The notes beneath the pieces are model-generated. The model was given only the letters and a program-made list of their open reading frames with translations. It did no database searches and had not been told where the DNA came from. The position numbers were made by a program, and so were the translations under genes. 29,311 bases of DNA from Pseudobdellovibrio sp. (GTDB taxonomy: Bacteria; Bdellovibrionota; Bdellovibrionia; Bdellovibrionales; Bdellovibrionaceae): the NCBI GenBank assembly GCA_025449725.1, contig JANWIU010000068.1, positions 1 through 29,311 of the forward strand. The letters run 5' to 3'. Position 1 is the first letter of the stretch. The number at the start of each line of letters is the position of its first letter. Shown here piece by piece: positions 8,755 to 16,524 of this stretch.

Positions 8755-10070
8755 TGTGGTCTTCCGATAGAGTGATATTTGAAGCCTTGTTGACGGATGT
8801 ATTTTGGTGAATAAATATTACGCCCATCAAATATTAAATGATGATTCATCAAGGACTTCATTTTAGTAAAGTCGGGTTCACGAAAAGACTTCCATTCGGT
8901 AGGGATTACCAAAGCATCTGCGCTTTTAAGGGCTTCGTATTGATCATCAAAAAATTTAATCGAAGGGTGATTGTTGAAATAATTTTTCGCGTTCTCTGCT
9001 GCAACGGGATCGTAGACTTGTACCAAATATTTTTGATCTACAAAATGCTGAATAATATCTAATGCCGGCGCTTCGCGGATGTCGTCAGTGCCGGGCTTAA
9101 AAGATACGCCCCATACCGCTATACATTTTGAACCCGGGTTCAAGTTTTTGGAAACAGTCTCAATGAACTTCTGCCTTTGAAGCTGATTCGTCTTTTCTAC
9201 CGCGCTTAAGATGTGAAGTTCTTCGTTGATCTCCCGGCCAGAGCGAATGAGTGCGCTAACGTCTTTTGGAAAACAACTGCCCCCGTAACCGACCCCGGCA
9301 TAAATAAAATGCGGACCAATACGGTAATCAGAACCGATGCCCTTGCGAACAGCTTCAATGTCAGCACCCAGCTTTTCACAGACGCGGGAAAATTCGTTCA
9401 TCAAAGAAATTTTGGCTGCTAACATGGCGTTAGCAGCGTACTTCGTCATTTCCGAAGAGGCGGGATCCATTGCCAGAATCGGATTTCCGTTTTTAAGAAA
9501 CGGTTCATAAAGATATGTCAAAATTTCCTGAGCCTTTTGGCTTTCAACGCCGATTACAACGCGATTTGGTTTAAGACAGTCCTCAATAGCGCAGCCTTCT
9601 CGCAAAAATTCAGGATTGGAAGCCACATCGAACCCGTGAGAAACTCCGCGGGCTTTCAGTGTGCGATCTATGGTTTCCTTAATTTTTTTAAAAGTACCAA
9701 CCGGAACGGTCGACTTAGTAACCACAAGTTTGTATTCGGTCATGGTTTTTGCGATAGTCTCAGCGACGTTTAATACGAATTGAATATCAGCTGTTCCGTC
9801 GTCTTTTGGTGGGGTTCCCACAGCAATGAAAATAATGTCTGTGTTGTTTATGCTGGAAACAGCATCGTCAGTGAATGTAATTCGGTTTGCTTTAATGTTG
9901 CTGACCAACAGACTATCCAAACCAGGTTCGAATATAGGTGATTTTCCTTCACGAAGAGTTTTTAGCTTGTTTTGATCAACATCGACACAGGTAACGTTAT
10001 TTCCCATTTCAGCGAAGCAAACGCCTGTAACTAAGCCGACATAACCGGTTCCAAACACAGTAATTCTCAT
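8751..10070 (-). CDS. ugd: UDP-glucose 6-dehydrogenase
   Basis: From the ATG at 10070 the protein has 439 residues, the usual length. It shows the GTGYVG dinucleotide fold (7-12), GTPPKDDGTAD (85-95), STVPVGT (120-126), NPEFLREGCAIED (152-164), K210/N214 in the central helix, and the catalytic cysteine C266 in GYGGSCFPKD (261-270). It oxidises UDP-glucose twice to UDP-glucuronate using NAD+. An in-frame ATG 30 bases further upstream (10100) would add 10 residues before the Rossmann strand. Neither start has a Shine-Dalgarno site; 10070 is chosen because the family starts there. It is the first gene of the minus-strand block ugd-uxs-KpsS-like-wzx-SpsF-like and probably carries its promoter in the divergent gap 10071-10209. 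Confidence 0.93.
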   Translation of the reverse strand: MRITVFGTGYVGLVTGVCFAEMGNNVTCVDVDQNKLKTLREGKSPIFEPGLDSLLVSNIKANRITFTDDAVSSINNTDIIFIAVGTPPKDDGTADIQFVLNVAETIAKTMTEYKLVVTKSTVPVGTFKKIKETIDRTLKARGVSHGFDVASNPEFLREGCAIEDCLKPNRVVIGVESQKAQEILTYLYEPFLKNGNPILAMDPASSEMTKYAANAMLAAKISLMNEFSRVCEKLGADIEAVRKGIGSDYRIGPHFIYAGVGYGGSCFPKDVSALIRSGREINEELHILSAVEKTNQLQRQKFIETVSKNLNPGSKCIAVWGVSFKPGTDDIREAPALDIIQHFVDQKYLVQVYDPVAAENAKNYFNNHPSIKFFDDQYEALKSADALVIPTEWKSFREPDFTKMKSLMNHHLIFDGRNIYSPKYIRQQGFKYHSIGRPQ

Positions 10071-10209
10071 AAGATAAAGTTTAAAGAGTTGCTGTTGCAT
10101 TGTGAAATAAAACTAAGTAAAATGAGACATTGTTGTGCTGTGTTAAATATAGAGTAACTGAATGTTCATGTGTGTCCAAATTCGGTTACTTTGTCGGTCT
10201 GAGGTATTG
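10071..10209. promoter_or_regulatory. Divergent intergenic region between ugd block and radical SAM gene
   Basis: These 139 bases separate two divergent units and must hold promoters in both directions. The sequence is AT-rich, with TAAATATAGAG around 10145-10155, but no -35/-10 pair with good spacing is convincing on either strand. The right half contains the strong inverted repeat listed separately at 10153-10190. Confidence 0.4.
10153..10190. promoter_or_regulatory. Inverted repeat / stem-loop in leader of radical SAM gene
   Basis: AGTAACTGAAT (10153-10163) and ATTCGGTTACT (10180-10190) are inverted copies over 11 bases. The single mismatch would be a G-U pair in RNA, and the loop is 16 bases. 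It ends 20 bases before the ATG at 10210 and 10 bases before the GAGG ribosome-binding site. There is no following T-run, so it does not look like an intrinsic terminator. An operator dyad or an RNA structure controlling translation are both possible. Confidence 0.5.
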
Positions 10210-11691
10210 ATGAAAGTATTATTTTTAAATCCGCCGTTTCATAACCGGTTTTCTCGGGAATCGAGAAGTCCGGCAGTGGCGAAAAGTGATACACTTTATT
10301 ATCCGAAATGGTTGGCTCATGCTGCCGGCGTGGCTATTCGCGAGGGCCATGACGTTGACATGGTAGATGCGCCTGCTTGGTGTGTGGACTTAAAATATGT
10401 TATCGACCGTATTGATGCTAAAGGGATTCAAGCTGTAGTTTGTGATACCTCAACTCCTTCAATAGTTAATGACATCAAGGTTGTGAATGCGTTGGCAGCT
10501 CATAACCCTAAATTGCATATTCTTTTAGTTGGCCGCCACGCTTCTTCAATGGCTGAAGATACCCTGGCCAAGTGTATTGGAATCAGCGGCGTCGCCATTA
10601 AGGAATACGAATACACCGTTCGTGACTGGCTAAAGGCAGTAGAGTCGGGTGCAAGCCTTGCCACTGTCGATGGTATGGTCTGGAAAAACGCGGCCGGTGT
10701 AACAGTGACAAACAAAGAACGCGCACCAATTGAAAATCTAGACGAGTTGCCATTCGTCTCTGAAGTTTATAAACGTTTTTTACGTGTAGAAGATTACTTC
10801 TACGGCCATTCCAAACACCCGTTGGTTGTATTTGATACTTCTCGCGGCTGCCCTTATCGCTGTACATTCTGCGTTTATCCGCAAACATTCAGTGGTCATT
10901 CCATGCGTTACCGATCGGTCAGTCACGTGGCGGATGAATTTGAATTCGTAGCGAAGGAACTTCCGCAGGTTAAGACGGTTATGCTTGAAGATGACACTTT
11001 CATCATCGACATTAAACGCACCGATGAGCTGGCAGAAGAACTGATAAAACGCGGTAATAAAATTCCATTTGATTCAAACTGCCGGGCGGACACAAAAGCT
11101 GACGTCGAATTTTTCAAAAAACTTAAGAAGGCAGGGGCCCGGCTTTTCTGTGTCGGTTTTGAAAGCGGCGATGACGAGGTCCTAAAGCATATTAAGAAGA
11201 ACCTTAATTTGAATCGCACTCATCAGTTTATGGAAAATACTCAGGCTGCCGGAATCATGGTTCATGGTTGCTTCATGGTAGGTAATTTAAATGAAACTCA
11301 GCAAACATTGCAGAAAACTTTGGATTTGGCGCTGGAATTAAGCCCTGACACGGCCCAGTTTTTTCCGATCATGGTTTCTCCGGGGACAGCGGCTTACAAT
11401 GAGGCCAAAGCTAAAGGTTACCTGGCCAGTGAGAACTTTTCTGACTGGTTAACCGAAGATGGGCTTCATAATACGACTGTGAACTTGCCGAATGTTTCTC
11501 AAAAAGAACTTGTCGAGTTCTGTGACTATGCCCGAAAGAAATTCTATTTACGACCGTCTTATTTAGCAAAAAAGGCTGTGCAGTCTTTAAAAGACCCTGA
11601 TGAATTTAAAAGAAACTTAAAAGGCTTCAAAAAGTTGTCACAATATTTGCTTAAGGGATCATTCGGAAGCGACGGCGAACCTCGTAGCTAA
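10210..11691 (+). CDS. B12-binding-domain radical SAM protein
   Basis: From the ATG at 10210 (GAGG at 10201-10204, 5-base spacing) the protein has 493 residues. The frame is open to an ATG at 10162, but the later start matches the domain boundary MKVLFLNPPF. An N-terminal cobalamin-binding-like Rossmann domain (1-~150; LLVGRHASS at 105-113) precedes a radical SAM core with C214-x3-C218-x2-C221. GFESG and PGTAAYNEAKAKGY lie further on. The YYPKWLAHAAG start resembles HpnJ-like and other class B radical SAM enzymes found in lipid and polysaccharide loci. Such enzymes perform methylations, ring contractions or C-C rearrangements. The substrate is unknown; a modified sugar or lipid is plausible from context. 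It stands alone between divergent and convergent neighbours. Confidence 0.82.
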   Translation: MKVLFLNPPFHNRFSRESRSPAVAKSDTLYYPKWLAHAAGVAIREGHDVDMVDAPAWCVDLKYVIDRIDAKGIQAVVCDTSTPSIVNDIKVVNALAAHNPKLHILLVGRHASSMAEDTLAKCIGISGVAIKEYEYTVRDWLKAVESGASLATVDGMVWKNAAGVTVTNKERAPIENLDELPFVSEVYKRFLRVEDYFYGHSKHPLVVFDTSRGCPYRCTFCVYPQTFSGHSMRYRSVSHVADEFEFVAKELPQVKTVMLEDDTFIIDIKRTDELAEELIKRGNKIPFDSNCRADTKADVEFFKKLKKAGARLFCVGFESGDDEVLKHIKKNLNLNRTHQFMENTQAAGIMVHGCFMVGNLNETQQTLQKTLDLALELSPDTAQFFPIMVSPGTAAYNEAKAKGYLASENFSDWLTEDGLHNTTVNLPNVSQKELVEFCDYARKKFYLRPSYLAKKAVQSLKDPDEFKRNLKGFKKLSQYLLKGSFGSDGEPRS

Positions 11692-11718
11692 ATTTAACAG
11701 CTAAATCTAACAGCTAAA
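11686..11718. repeat. 13-base tandem repeat at a convergent gene junction
   Basis: AGCTAAATTTAAC (11686-11698) is followed directly by AGCTAAATCTAAC (11699-11711) and a partial third copy AGCTAAA (11712-11718). The first copy holds the TAA stop of the radical SAM gene. The third holds, on the other strand, the TAG stop of the phosphomutase gene. It fills the whole 22-base gap between them. It probably arose by slippage; no function is evident. Confidence 0.7.
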
Positions 11719-13153
11719 CGCTGTTTTGCACATATTCTGAAACATACTTTTTTGCACGTTCTGCGATTTCTTGTGCCAGCGCGGTTGTGGCGGCCTCTGT
11801 ATAACATCTGAATTCATCAGCGTTTCCGGACGGTCTGAAATGGATCGCATACTCAGAATTTGAAATGCGTATGCCGTCCAGCTTATTAATGTCTTGGACT
11901 GGGGTGCTTTGCATGATTACGCTATTAAATACCAATTCCGGATTATTCGAAATTTTTTCTAATAGTTTTTGACTGATTGCGGGCGGACAGTTTCGAACAA
12001 GCACACTGGCAGTAGACCGTTTGTTAACTTCGCTTGCCAATTGTGATAAAGACTTCCCGGATTCATTGCTTTTTACAAGCGCGCAAAGGATAGGGAGCAT
12101 TGAATCCCGGGTTGGAAGTTTATTAAGTTTTTCTAACGAAGATTTTAAAATAAACCCGCCGTTAGCCTCAAATCCTGCAACTCGCTTATATTTTTCAGCC
12201 AGCTCGTTTAACTCTTTAACTACGAATGGCGAACCAATTTTGGTAAATCTGATTTCTCTTAAATTTTCAATTTTATTGATACTGGAATTACAGCTGATAG
12301 GAAGCGCAACGGCCTCAATGTTTAGGTATTGGCAAGATATCATTCCTAACGTGTCTCCCGGAACAACGGCCCCGGTGTTGTCGATAACCAAAGGGCGGTC
12401 GGCATCGCCGTCGGTGCTGACAAGAGCATTGGCTCCATAACTTTTAATCCACCCTTGAAACTTATCAACAGAATCGACGGCTTCAGTATCAACGGCGACA
12501 AATGTTTCTGACCTTCCAACGCAAATAACGTTAGCGCCCAGCTTTTTTAAAATTTCAGGAAAAGTTGAGCGGGCCACGGAAGAGTGTTCATAAAAGACAA
12601 CTTTTTGGCCCTTTAACGAGTCCGCACTGAAAAAATTGAGATAGCGGTTTTCAAAGGACTGACTGCATGCCATTTCAGAATTTTCGATCTGAAATTTCGG
12701 CTGGATTCTGAAACAACCTTTGTCGTCAAATTTTTCTCCAGAATAGTTTGTAGCCAAGAGTTGATTAAAAATTTCTAAAATTTTAGAGTCATCTTCTTTT
12801 AGTGTTTCGCCACTGGTTAAATAGAATTTAATTCCATTTCTATCTGCGGGGATGTGGCTGCCGGTTAACATGATAGACGGAGAACCATGTAACGAAGAAA
12901 AGTTGGCAAGACATGGAGTGGGGACTGCTCCGCAAAAAAACACCGACTTTCCGGCGTCTATAATGGCCGCGTGAACGACGGATAAGAGCTTGGGACTGCT
13001 TTCACGCAGGTCCATTCCGGTATAGACATTCTTGAAATCAGGATCGTTTGAAATTGCATATTTTAGGAATGCAGTTGTCATGACGTATACATTTCTATCT
13101 GTAAGGTCGCTGACGAGAGCGCGAACGCCACTGGTACCGAATTTTAAGGACAT
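11714..13153 (-). CDS. Phosphomannomutase/phosphoglucomutase (alpha-D-phosphohexomutase)
   Basis: The 479-residue protein has the four-domain phosphohexomutase pattern. It shows FGTSGVRA (5-12), the phosphoserine loop TGSHIPADRNG with S99 (97-107), the magnesium loop DGDADR (248-253), sugar-specificity loop FEANGG (~336-341), and the phosphate-binding RPSGNADEFRCYTEA near the C-terminus. The serine loop deviates from the common TASHNP, and RPSGNADEF from RPSGTEP, so it is a divergent member. It interconverts hexose 1- and 6-phosphates (mannose or glucose) to feed nucleotide-sugar synthesis. The start has GGAG 5 bases upstream and overlaps the 3' end of the upstream O-antigen ligase-like gene by 10 bases, indicating one transcript. 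Confidence 0.85.
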   Translation of the reverse strand: MSLKFGTSGVRALVSDLTDRNVYVMTTAFLKYAISNDPDFKNVYTGMDLRESSPKLLSVVHAAIIDAGKSVFFCGAVPTPCLANFSSLHGSPSIMLTGSHIPADRNGIKFYLTSGETLKEDDSKILEIFNQLLATNYSGEKFDDKGCFRIQPKFQIENSEMACSQSFENRYLNFFSADSLKGQKVVFYEHSSVARSTFPEILKKLGANVICVGRSETFVAVDTEAVDSVDKFQGWIKSYGANALVSTDGDADRPLVIDNTGAVVPGDTLGMISCQYLNIEAVALPISCNSSINKIENLREIRFTKIGSPFVVKELNELAEKYKRVAGFEANGGFILKSSLEKLNKLPTRDSMLPILCALVKSNESGKSLSQLASEVNKRSTASVLVRNCPPAISQKLLEKISNNPELVFNSVIMQSTPVQDINKLDGIRISNSEYAIHFRPSGNADEFRCYTEAATTALAQEIAERAKKYVSEYVQNSV

Positions 13154-14490
13154 GAGGTCTCCAAATCACCCTTTTTCAGCGACAAGATAGCTAAAAAGAC
13201 CCAGAGAAAGAAGATCGAAAAAGACGGGTAACTTAAAAAATAGATAAGCAAAGATGGTAACCCCAGAAATAGAATCAGATGATTTTCTCTGTAGGCATTT
13301 TTAAAAACCGTCGCGAAAAAGAGCGCTATGGTCAGAAAAAATAAAACGCCATATTCGCATAAAATTTCTAAGTAAACGTTATTAGCAGTAAATGGTCTGG
13401 TGCTGGCGGATGTGGTGTCTTTTGTGTGTTCAAAATAATGGAATTTATAATTTGCCGGGCCGATGCCAAAAATCGGATTCTGAGAAAATATTTTACCGCC
13501 GATTTTTATCATGCTGGCTCTTTCGGTTGCTGATAGGGCAGTAAGCTCTGGAGCATGCAATCCCGGCTTACCCTTCTCGGTAACCTCTTCAGAATTCAGA
13601 TAGGTTTCTGAGTCGGAGCCATTATATCCATCATCGAGAACAAGCTTAAAGACCGGAAGTTTTTGAATAAATTGTTCCTGAAAGAACAGACCATTGGTTT
13701 TAGAATTGGCCACAAACAATGCCATCATCAGCGTAAGCAGATAAGGTAAAACCGGAACTCTCCTTAAGGTACAAAAAATAAAATATAAAAATAATCCCAG
13801 AATTGCAGTGGTTGAAAAAGTGGACGCCGTTGCAATGACCAGAGCATAAGCCAAAAGTTTTTTTCTGAAATGAGTCGCAATGATATAAGAGATAAGAAGA
13901 TATAAACCTAAAAAGTTACCCTCTAAGAAAGTGCCGTTTCGGACAAACCGAGCCTGGCCCAAAGTTATGGTTTGAGAGCTCCAGTGAAAGTAGCTGGCCG
14001 TATTAATATCTAATAGCCCACAGATAAAAAAGAAAATTGAAATCGCACATGTGATTCCGGCACCCCAAAAATAAAATCTAAAAACATCATTTTTTTTGCT
14101 TAGATAATGACGGGACACGCAAAAAGCGAAAAAACTCAAAACAACATAAAATGCCTTAAGTAAGCTATCTATAACCGGCGAAATTCTGGCTAATGAAGCG
14201 GCTTGTGGGCTCAATTTTTGATTATCAATATAGCCAGCACAAAAAGATAAAATGACCAAAACCGACAGGGCGACAAAATATTTTAGATACTTCCTATTGT
14301 CTGAAATAAAAGCTTTTCTCTCCGGACCTAAAAAAAGTAAAGCTATTAACAACAGCAGACTGAGTTCCTGAATCTTAAGCGGAAACCCTAAATTTATGAC
14401 CAGCACATTCGAAAACGGCAGTGACCCCAGAAATAAAGCAAATAAAAAAGAGCTTAGGTTTTTGTATGAATTTTCGAGTGAAGCTGCCAT
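13144..14490 (-). CDS. O-antigen ligase/polymerase family membrane protein (Wzy/WaaL-like)
   Basis: The 448-residue protein has around 10-12 predicted membrane helices and a large periplasmic loop near residues 275-360. In that loop PIFGIGPANYKFHYFEH and the following NNVYLEILCEYGVLFFL form the Wzy_C-type signature of O-antigen ligases and polymerases. Such proteins either polymerise lipid-linked repeat units or transfer the glycan to lipid A-core or another acceptor; sequence alone does not separate Wzy from WaaL. It heads a two-gene unit with the phosphohexomutase. A second member of the same family lies at 28912-29311. The ATG at 14490 lacks a clear Shine-Dalgarno site. Confidence 0.85.
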   Translation of the reverse strand: MAASLENSYKNLSSFLFALFLGSLPFSNVLVINLGFPLKIQELSLLLLIALLFLGPERKAFISDNRKYLKYFVALSVLVILSFCAGYIDNQKLSPQAASLARISPVIDSLLKAFYVVLSFFAFCVSRHYLSKKNDVFRFYFWGAGITCAISIFFFICGLLDINTASYFHWSSQTITLGQARFVRNGTFLEGNFLGLYLLISYIIATHFRKKLLAYALVIATASTFSTTAILGLFLYFIFCTLRRVPVLPYLLTLMMALFVANSKTNGLFFQEQFIQKLPVFKLVLDDGYNGSDSETYLNSEEVTEKGKPGLHAPELTALSATERASMIKIGGKIFSQNPIFGIGPANYKFHYFEHTKDTTSASTRPFTANNVYLEILCEYGVLFFLTIALFFATVFKNAYRENHLILFLGLPSLLIYFLSYPSFSIFFLWVFLAILSLKKGDLETSCP

Positions 14491-14594
14491 ATTTTTTCTA
14501 ACAATAGGGCAAGCAGTTCGCCCTGTCAGTTATTTTAAGTCTTATTTTTTAAATTTGCTGTAAATATGCAAACTAGCATGATAAATTTCAAAAA
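14491..14594. promoter_or_regulatory. Divergent intergenic region (ligase-like gene / GT4 gene)
   Basis: This 104-base AT-rich gap between divergent start codons should carry promoters both ways. On the plus strand TTGCTG (14555-14560) precedes GATAAA (14580-14585) by 19 bases, only 9 bases before the ATG at 14595. A near-leaderless transcript is possible, but the spacing is poor. AGGGC/GCCCT (14505-14523) can form a 5-bp hairpin with no T-run next to it. Confidence 0.3.
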
Positions 14595-15617
14595 ATGATT
14601 TCAGTTAACACGCGAGTTTTGCACGGAAAAACCACCGGTGTGCAAAGGTACCTTTTAGAAATATTGTCGATTATTAACAGTAAGGTTAATACGATCGCCC
14701 CGCATTCTCAGTCGGCGGGTATGGCCGGCCATCTTTGGGAGCAAACTTTACTGCCCTTAAAACTAAAAAATTCTCCGCTGTGGAGCCCCGCTGCCACTGG
14801 TCCGATATTTTATAAAAATCAAATTGTGACTATCCATGATGTCAGTGTGCTTGATCACCCGGAATGGTTCAGCCCGAAATTCAGTAAGTGGTACGGTTTC
14901 ATACTTCCGAAAGTTTGCCAAGTTTCTAAGCACATCATTACAGATTCGCATTTTTCAAAAGAACGAATTGTTCAAAAATGTGGTGTTCCTGAAAGTAAAA
15001 TCAGTGTTGTCTATCTGGGGTGTTCTTCGTTGAGTGAAACATCAAAAGAGACGAGCTCTACCCTGAATTCAATTCCTTTTAAAAAATACTTTCTTGTGGT
15101 CGGTTCATTAGAACCTCGAAAGAATCTTCATCGATTGTTAATGGCCTGGAAGACCATTCAGCACAAACTTCCGGAAGATTTCGGGTTGGTTTTTGTGGGT
15201 GGCTCTGGAAATTCCCAAATATTTGCGGACTCTAAAATTGAAGTAGGGCCGGAAGATCGAATTCATTTTACCGGATATGCCTCTGATTCTGTTTTAGATG
15301 ACTTGTACCGTAATTGCTTTGCCTTCATTTACCCGAGCTTATACGAAGGCTTCGGCCTGCCTCCGTTAGAGGCAATGAGCCGTGGTGCGCCGGTTTTAAC
15401 AAGTAACACGACAGCCTTAGGCGAAATCGCAGGGCAGTCTGCTCTTACTTTTGATCCTTCAGACGATACGGATATGGGTGATAAGATTTTTAAGATTGCG
15501 TGTGACGAGAATTTGAGGTTGGATTTGGTGCGAAAATCTTTGGAATTTTCTGCAAAATTCGACTGGAAGAAAACAGCCGAAGAGACTTATAACATTTTAG
15601 AGCAACATTTGCTTTAG
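14595..15617 (+). CDS. Family 4 glycosyltransferase
   Basis: The 340-residue protein is a GT-B retaining glycosyltransferase of family GT4. The nucleotide-sugar half shows VVGSLEPRKNLHRLL (around 170-184), FVGGSG, and the E-x7-E signature in YPSLYEGFGLPPLEAMSRGAP (around 245-265). The N-terminal half holds a compact acceptor domain (RVLHGKTTGVQRYLLEIL), as in WbpX- or mannosyltransferase-like proteins. It probably adds a hexose (mannose or rhamnose are common) to the growing lipid-linked unit on the cytoplasmic face. The Shine-Dalgarno site is weak. The next gene follows within about 18 bases. Confidence 0.87.
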   Translation: MISVNTRVLHGKTTGVQRYLLEILSIINSKVNTIAPHSQSAGMAGHLWEQTLLPLKLKNSPLWSPAATGPIFYKNQIVTIHDVSVLDHPEWFSPKFSKWYGFILPKVCQVSKHIITDSHFSKERIVQKCGVPESKISVVYLGCSSLSETSKETSSTLNSIPFKKYFLVVGSLEPRKNLHRLLMAWKTIQHKLPEDFGLVFVGGSGNSQIFADSKIEVGPEDRIHFTGYASDSVLDDLYRNCFAFIYPSLYEGFGLPPLEAMSRGAPVLTSNTTALGEIAGQSALTFDPSDDTDMGDKIFKIACDENLRLDLVRKSLEFSAKFDWKKTAEETYNILEQHLL

Positions 15618-15635
15618 TGGGGTTTGGTAATAGCA

Positions 15636-16352
15636 ATGACAATGGTAACAAGCGAATCAGCTGACAAAAAATTCTATGACAAATTAGAAACGCATGATTC
15701 TGAAAAGCATTTGCGATGGATGAAGGAAATAGAGTTTTATTTTCTGGCCTATGCAGATCTTTTAAAGACAGATTCTCCAAAAAATTGGGAAGTGGCAGAA
15801 CTGGGAGCCGGAAGTTGTGGATTATCACTTTGCTTAAGTCGGTTAGATTTTATTAAAAAAATATATGCAGTCGACATCAGTGCTGCAAGAACACGTCATC
15901 TGCTTGAGGTTTCTCACAAGACTGTCGGTGGAGAAATTAATAAAATTGTTCCGGTTCAAGCTGATTTTAATGAGAGATTAGAGTTTCCGGATCAGTCTTT
16001 AGATGCCATCTTTTTTGACGCTTCTTTGCATCACTGCCGTAATATATGGAAGGCTCTAGAGGAATGTCATCGTGTGTTAAAGCCGAACGGTATTCTGATT
16101 GCTCAGCGAGAATCTTATTTGAGCCCTTTACGTTCAAGACAGCAAATTCGTTCGTTGCTTCAAACTCCGGAAGTGGCAGCAAAAGTCTCAGAAAATATGT
16201 ATTTGCTGGATCAGTACATGTATTACCTGAAAGTTTGCGGCTTTAATCCCACTTTCATTAAAAGAACACCAGGAAAAGTAAAGTCGTCATTGTCATTATT
16301 TAATGGCGGGTTTCTGTTTACAGATGGTGTGCTTGTATCTAAAAAACACTGA
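15636..16352 (+). CDS. Class I SAM-dependent methyltransferase
   Basis: This soluble protein of about 238 residues has motif I VAELGAGSCGLSLCL, acidic motif II IYAVDIS, and a motif IV region DAIFFDASLHHCRNIWKAL with a downstream VLKPNGILIAQRE. This is the usual order in Methyltransf_11/25-type enzymes. It likely methylates a sugar or a lipid-linked intermediate; the substrate is not readable. The frame is open from a TTG at 15624, but ATGs at 15636 and 15642 are more plausible starts. GGGG at 15619-15622 is a little far from either, so the start is uncertain by a few codons. It ends the short two-gene unit before the 172-base gap that precedes the NeuB operon. Confidence 0.8.
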   Translation: MTMVTSESADKKFYDKLETHDSEKHLRWMKEIEFYFLAYADLLKTDSPKNWEVAELGAGSCGLSLCLSRLDFIKKIYAVDISAARTRHLLEVSHKTVGGEINKIVPVQADFNERLEFPDQSLDAIFFDASLHHCRNIWKALEECHRVLKPNGILIAQRESYLSPLRSRQQIRSLLQTPEVAAKVSENMYLLDQYMYYLKVCGFNPTFIKRTPGKVKSSLSLFNGGFLFTDGVLVSKKH

Positions 16353-16439
16353 TTTGCTGAGTTTTTAAGCTGAATTTGATTGACCATTTTTGTTCAGTCT
16401 CAAATATCAAAATACCAGAGCATTTTTGGCTATTTAGCA

Positions 16440-16456
16440 TGGCAAGACCTTTGCCA
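16440..16456. promoter_or_regulatory. Perfect 6-base-arm dyad upstream of NeuB operon, overlapping possible promoter
   Basis: TGGCAA-N5-TTGCCA is a perfect 17-base inverted repeat in the 172-base gap (16353-16524) before the long operon. Its right arm is a reasonable -35 box (TTGCCA), with TAAATC 18 bases later, and a TATATA -10-like element lies nearer the gene at 16495-16500. An operator for a dimeric repressor overlapping the promoter is plausible. The rest of the gap is AT-rich with no coding frame. Confidence 0.35.
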
Positions 16457-16524
16457 ACTGCAGTGTAAAATGGTTAAATCCTTAGTTCTAAATTTATATA
16501 GATCTTAGTAGGAAAGGGACCGCC

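Noticed and set aside
12021..12440. 139-codon open frame on the plus strand.
   Set aside because: It is antisense to the phosphohexomutase, whose catalytic motifs occupy the other strand; no ribosome site or recognisable domain.
14505..14523. AGGGC/GCCCT hairpin as an intrinsic terminator.
   Set aside because: The stem is only 5 bp with a 9-base loop and no adjacent T-run, and it lies between divergent starts where no transcript needs to end.
15490..15828. 112-codon minus-strand frame spanning two plus genes.
   Set aside because: It overlaps the ends of a clear GT4 and a clear methyltransferase gene; composition looks like a shadow frame.
16341..16366. AAAAAC...GTTTTT inverted repeat after the methyltransferase gene as a terminator.
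   Set aside because: It is AT-only apart from one pair, with a 13-base loop; predicted stability is too low to list as a feature.
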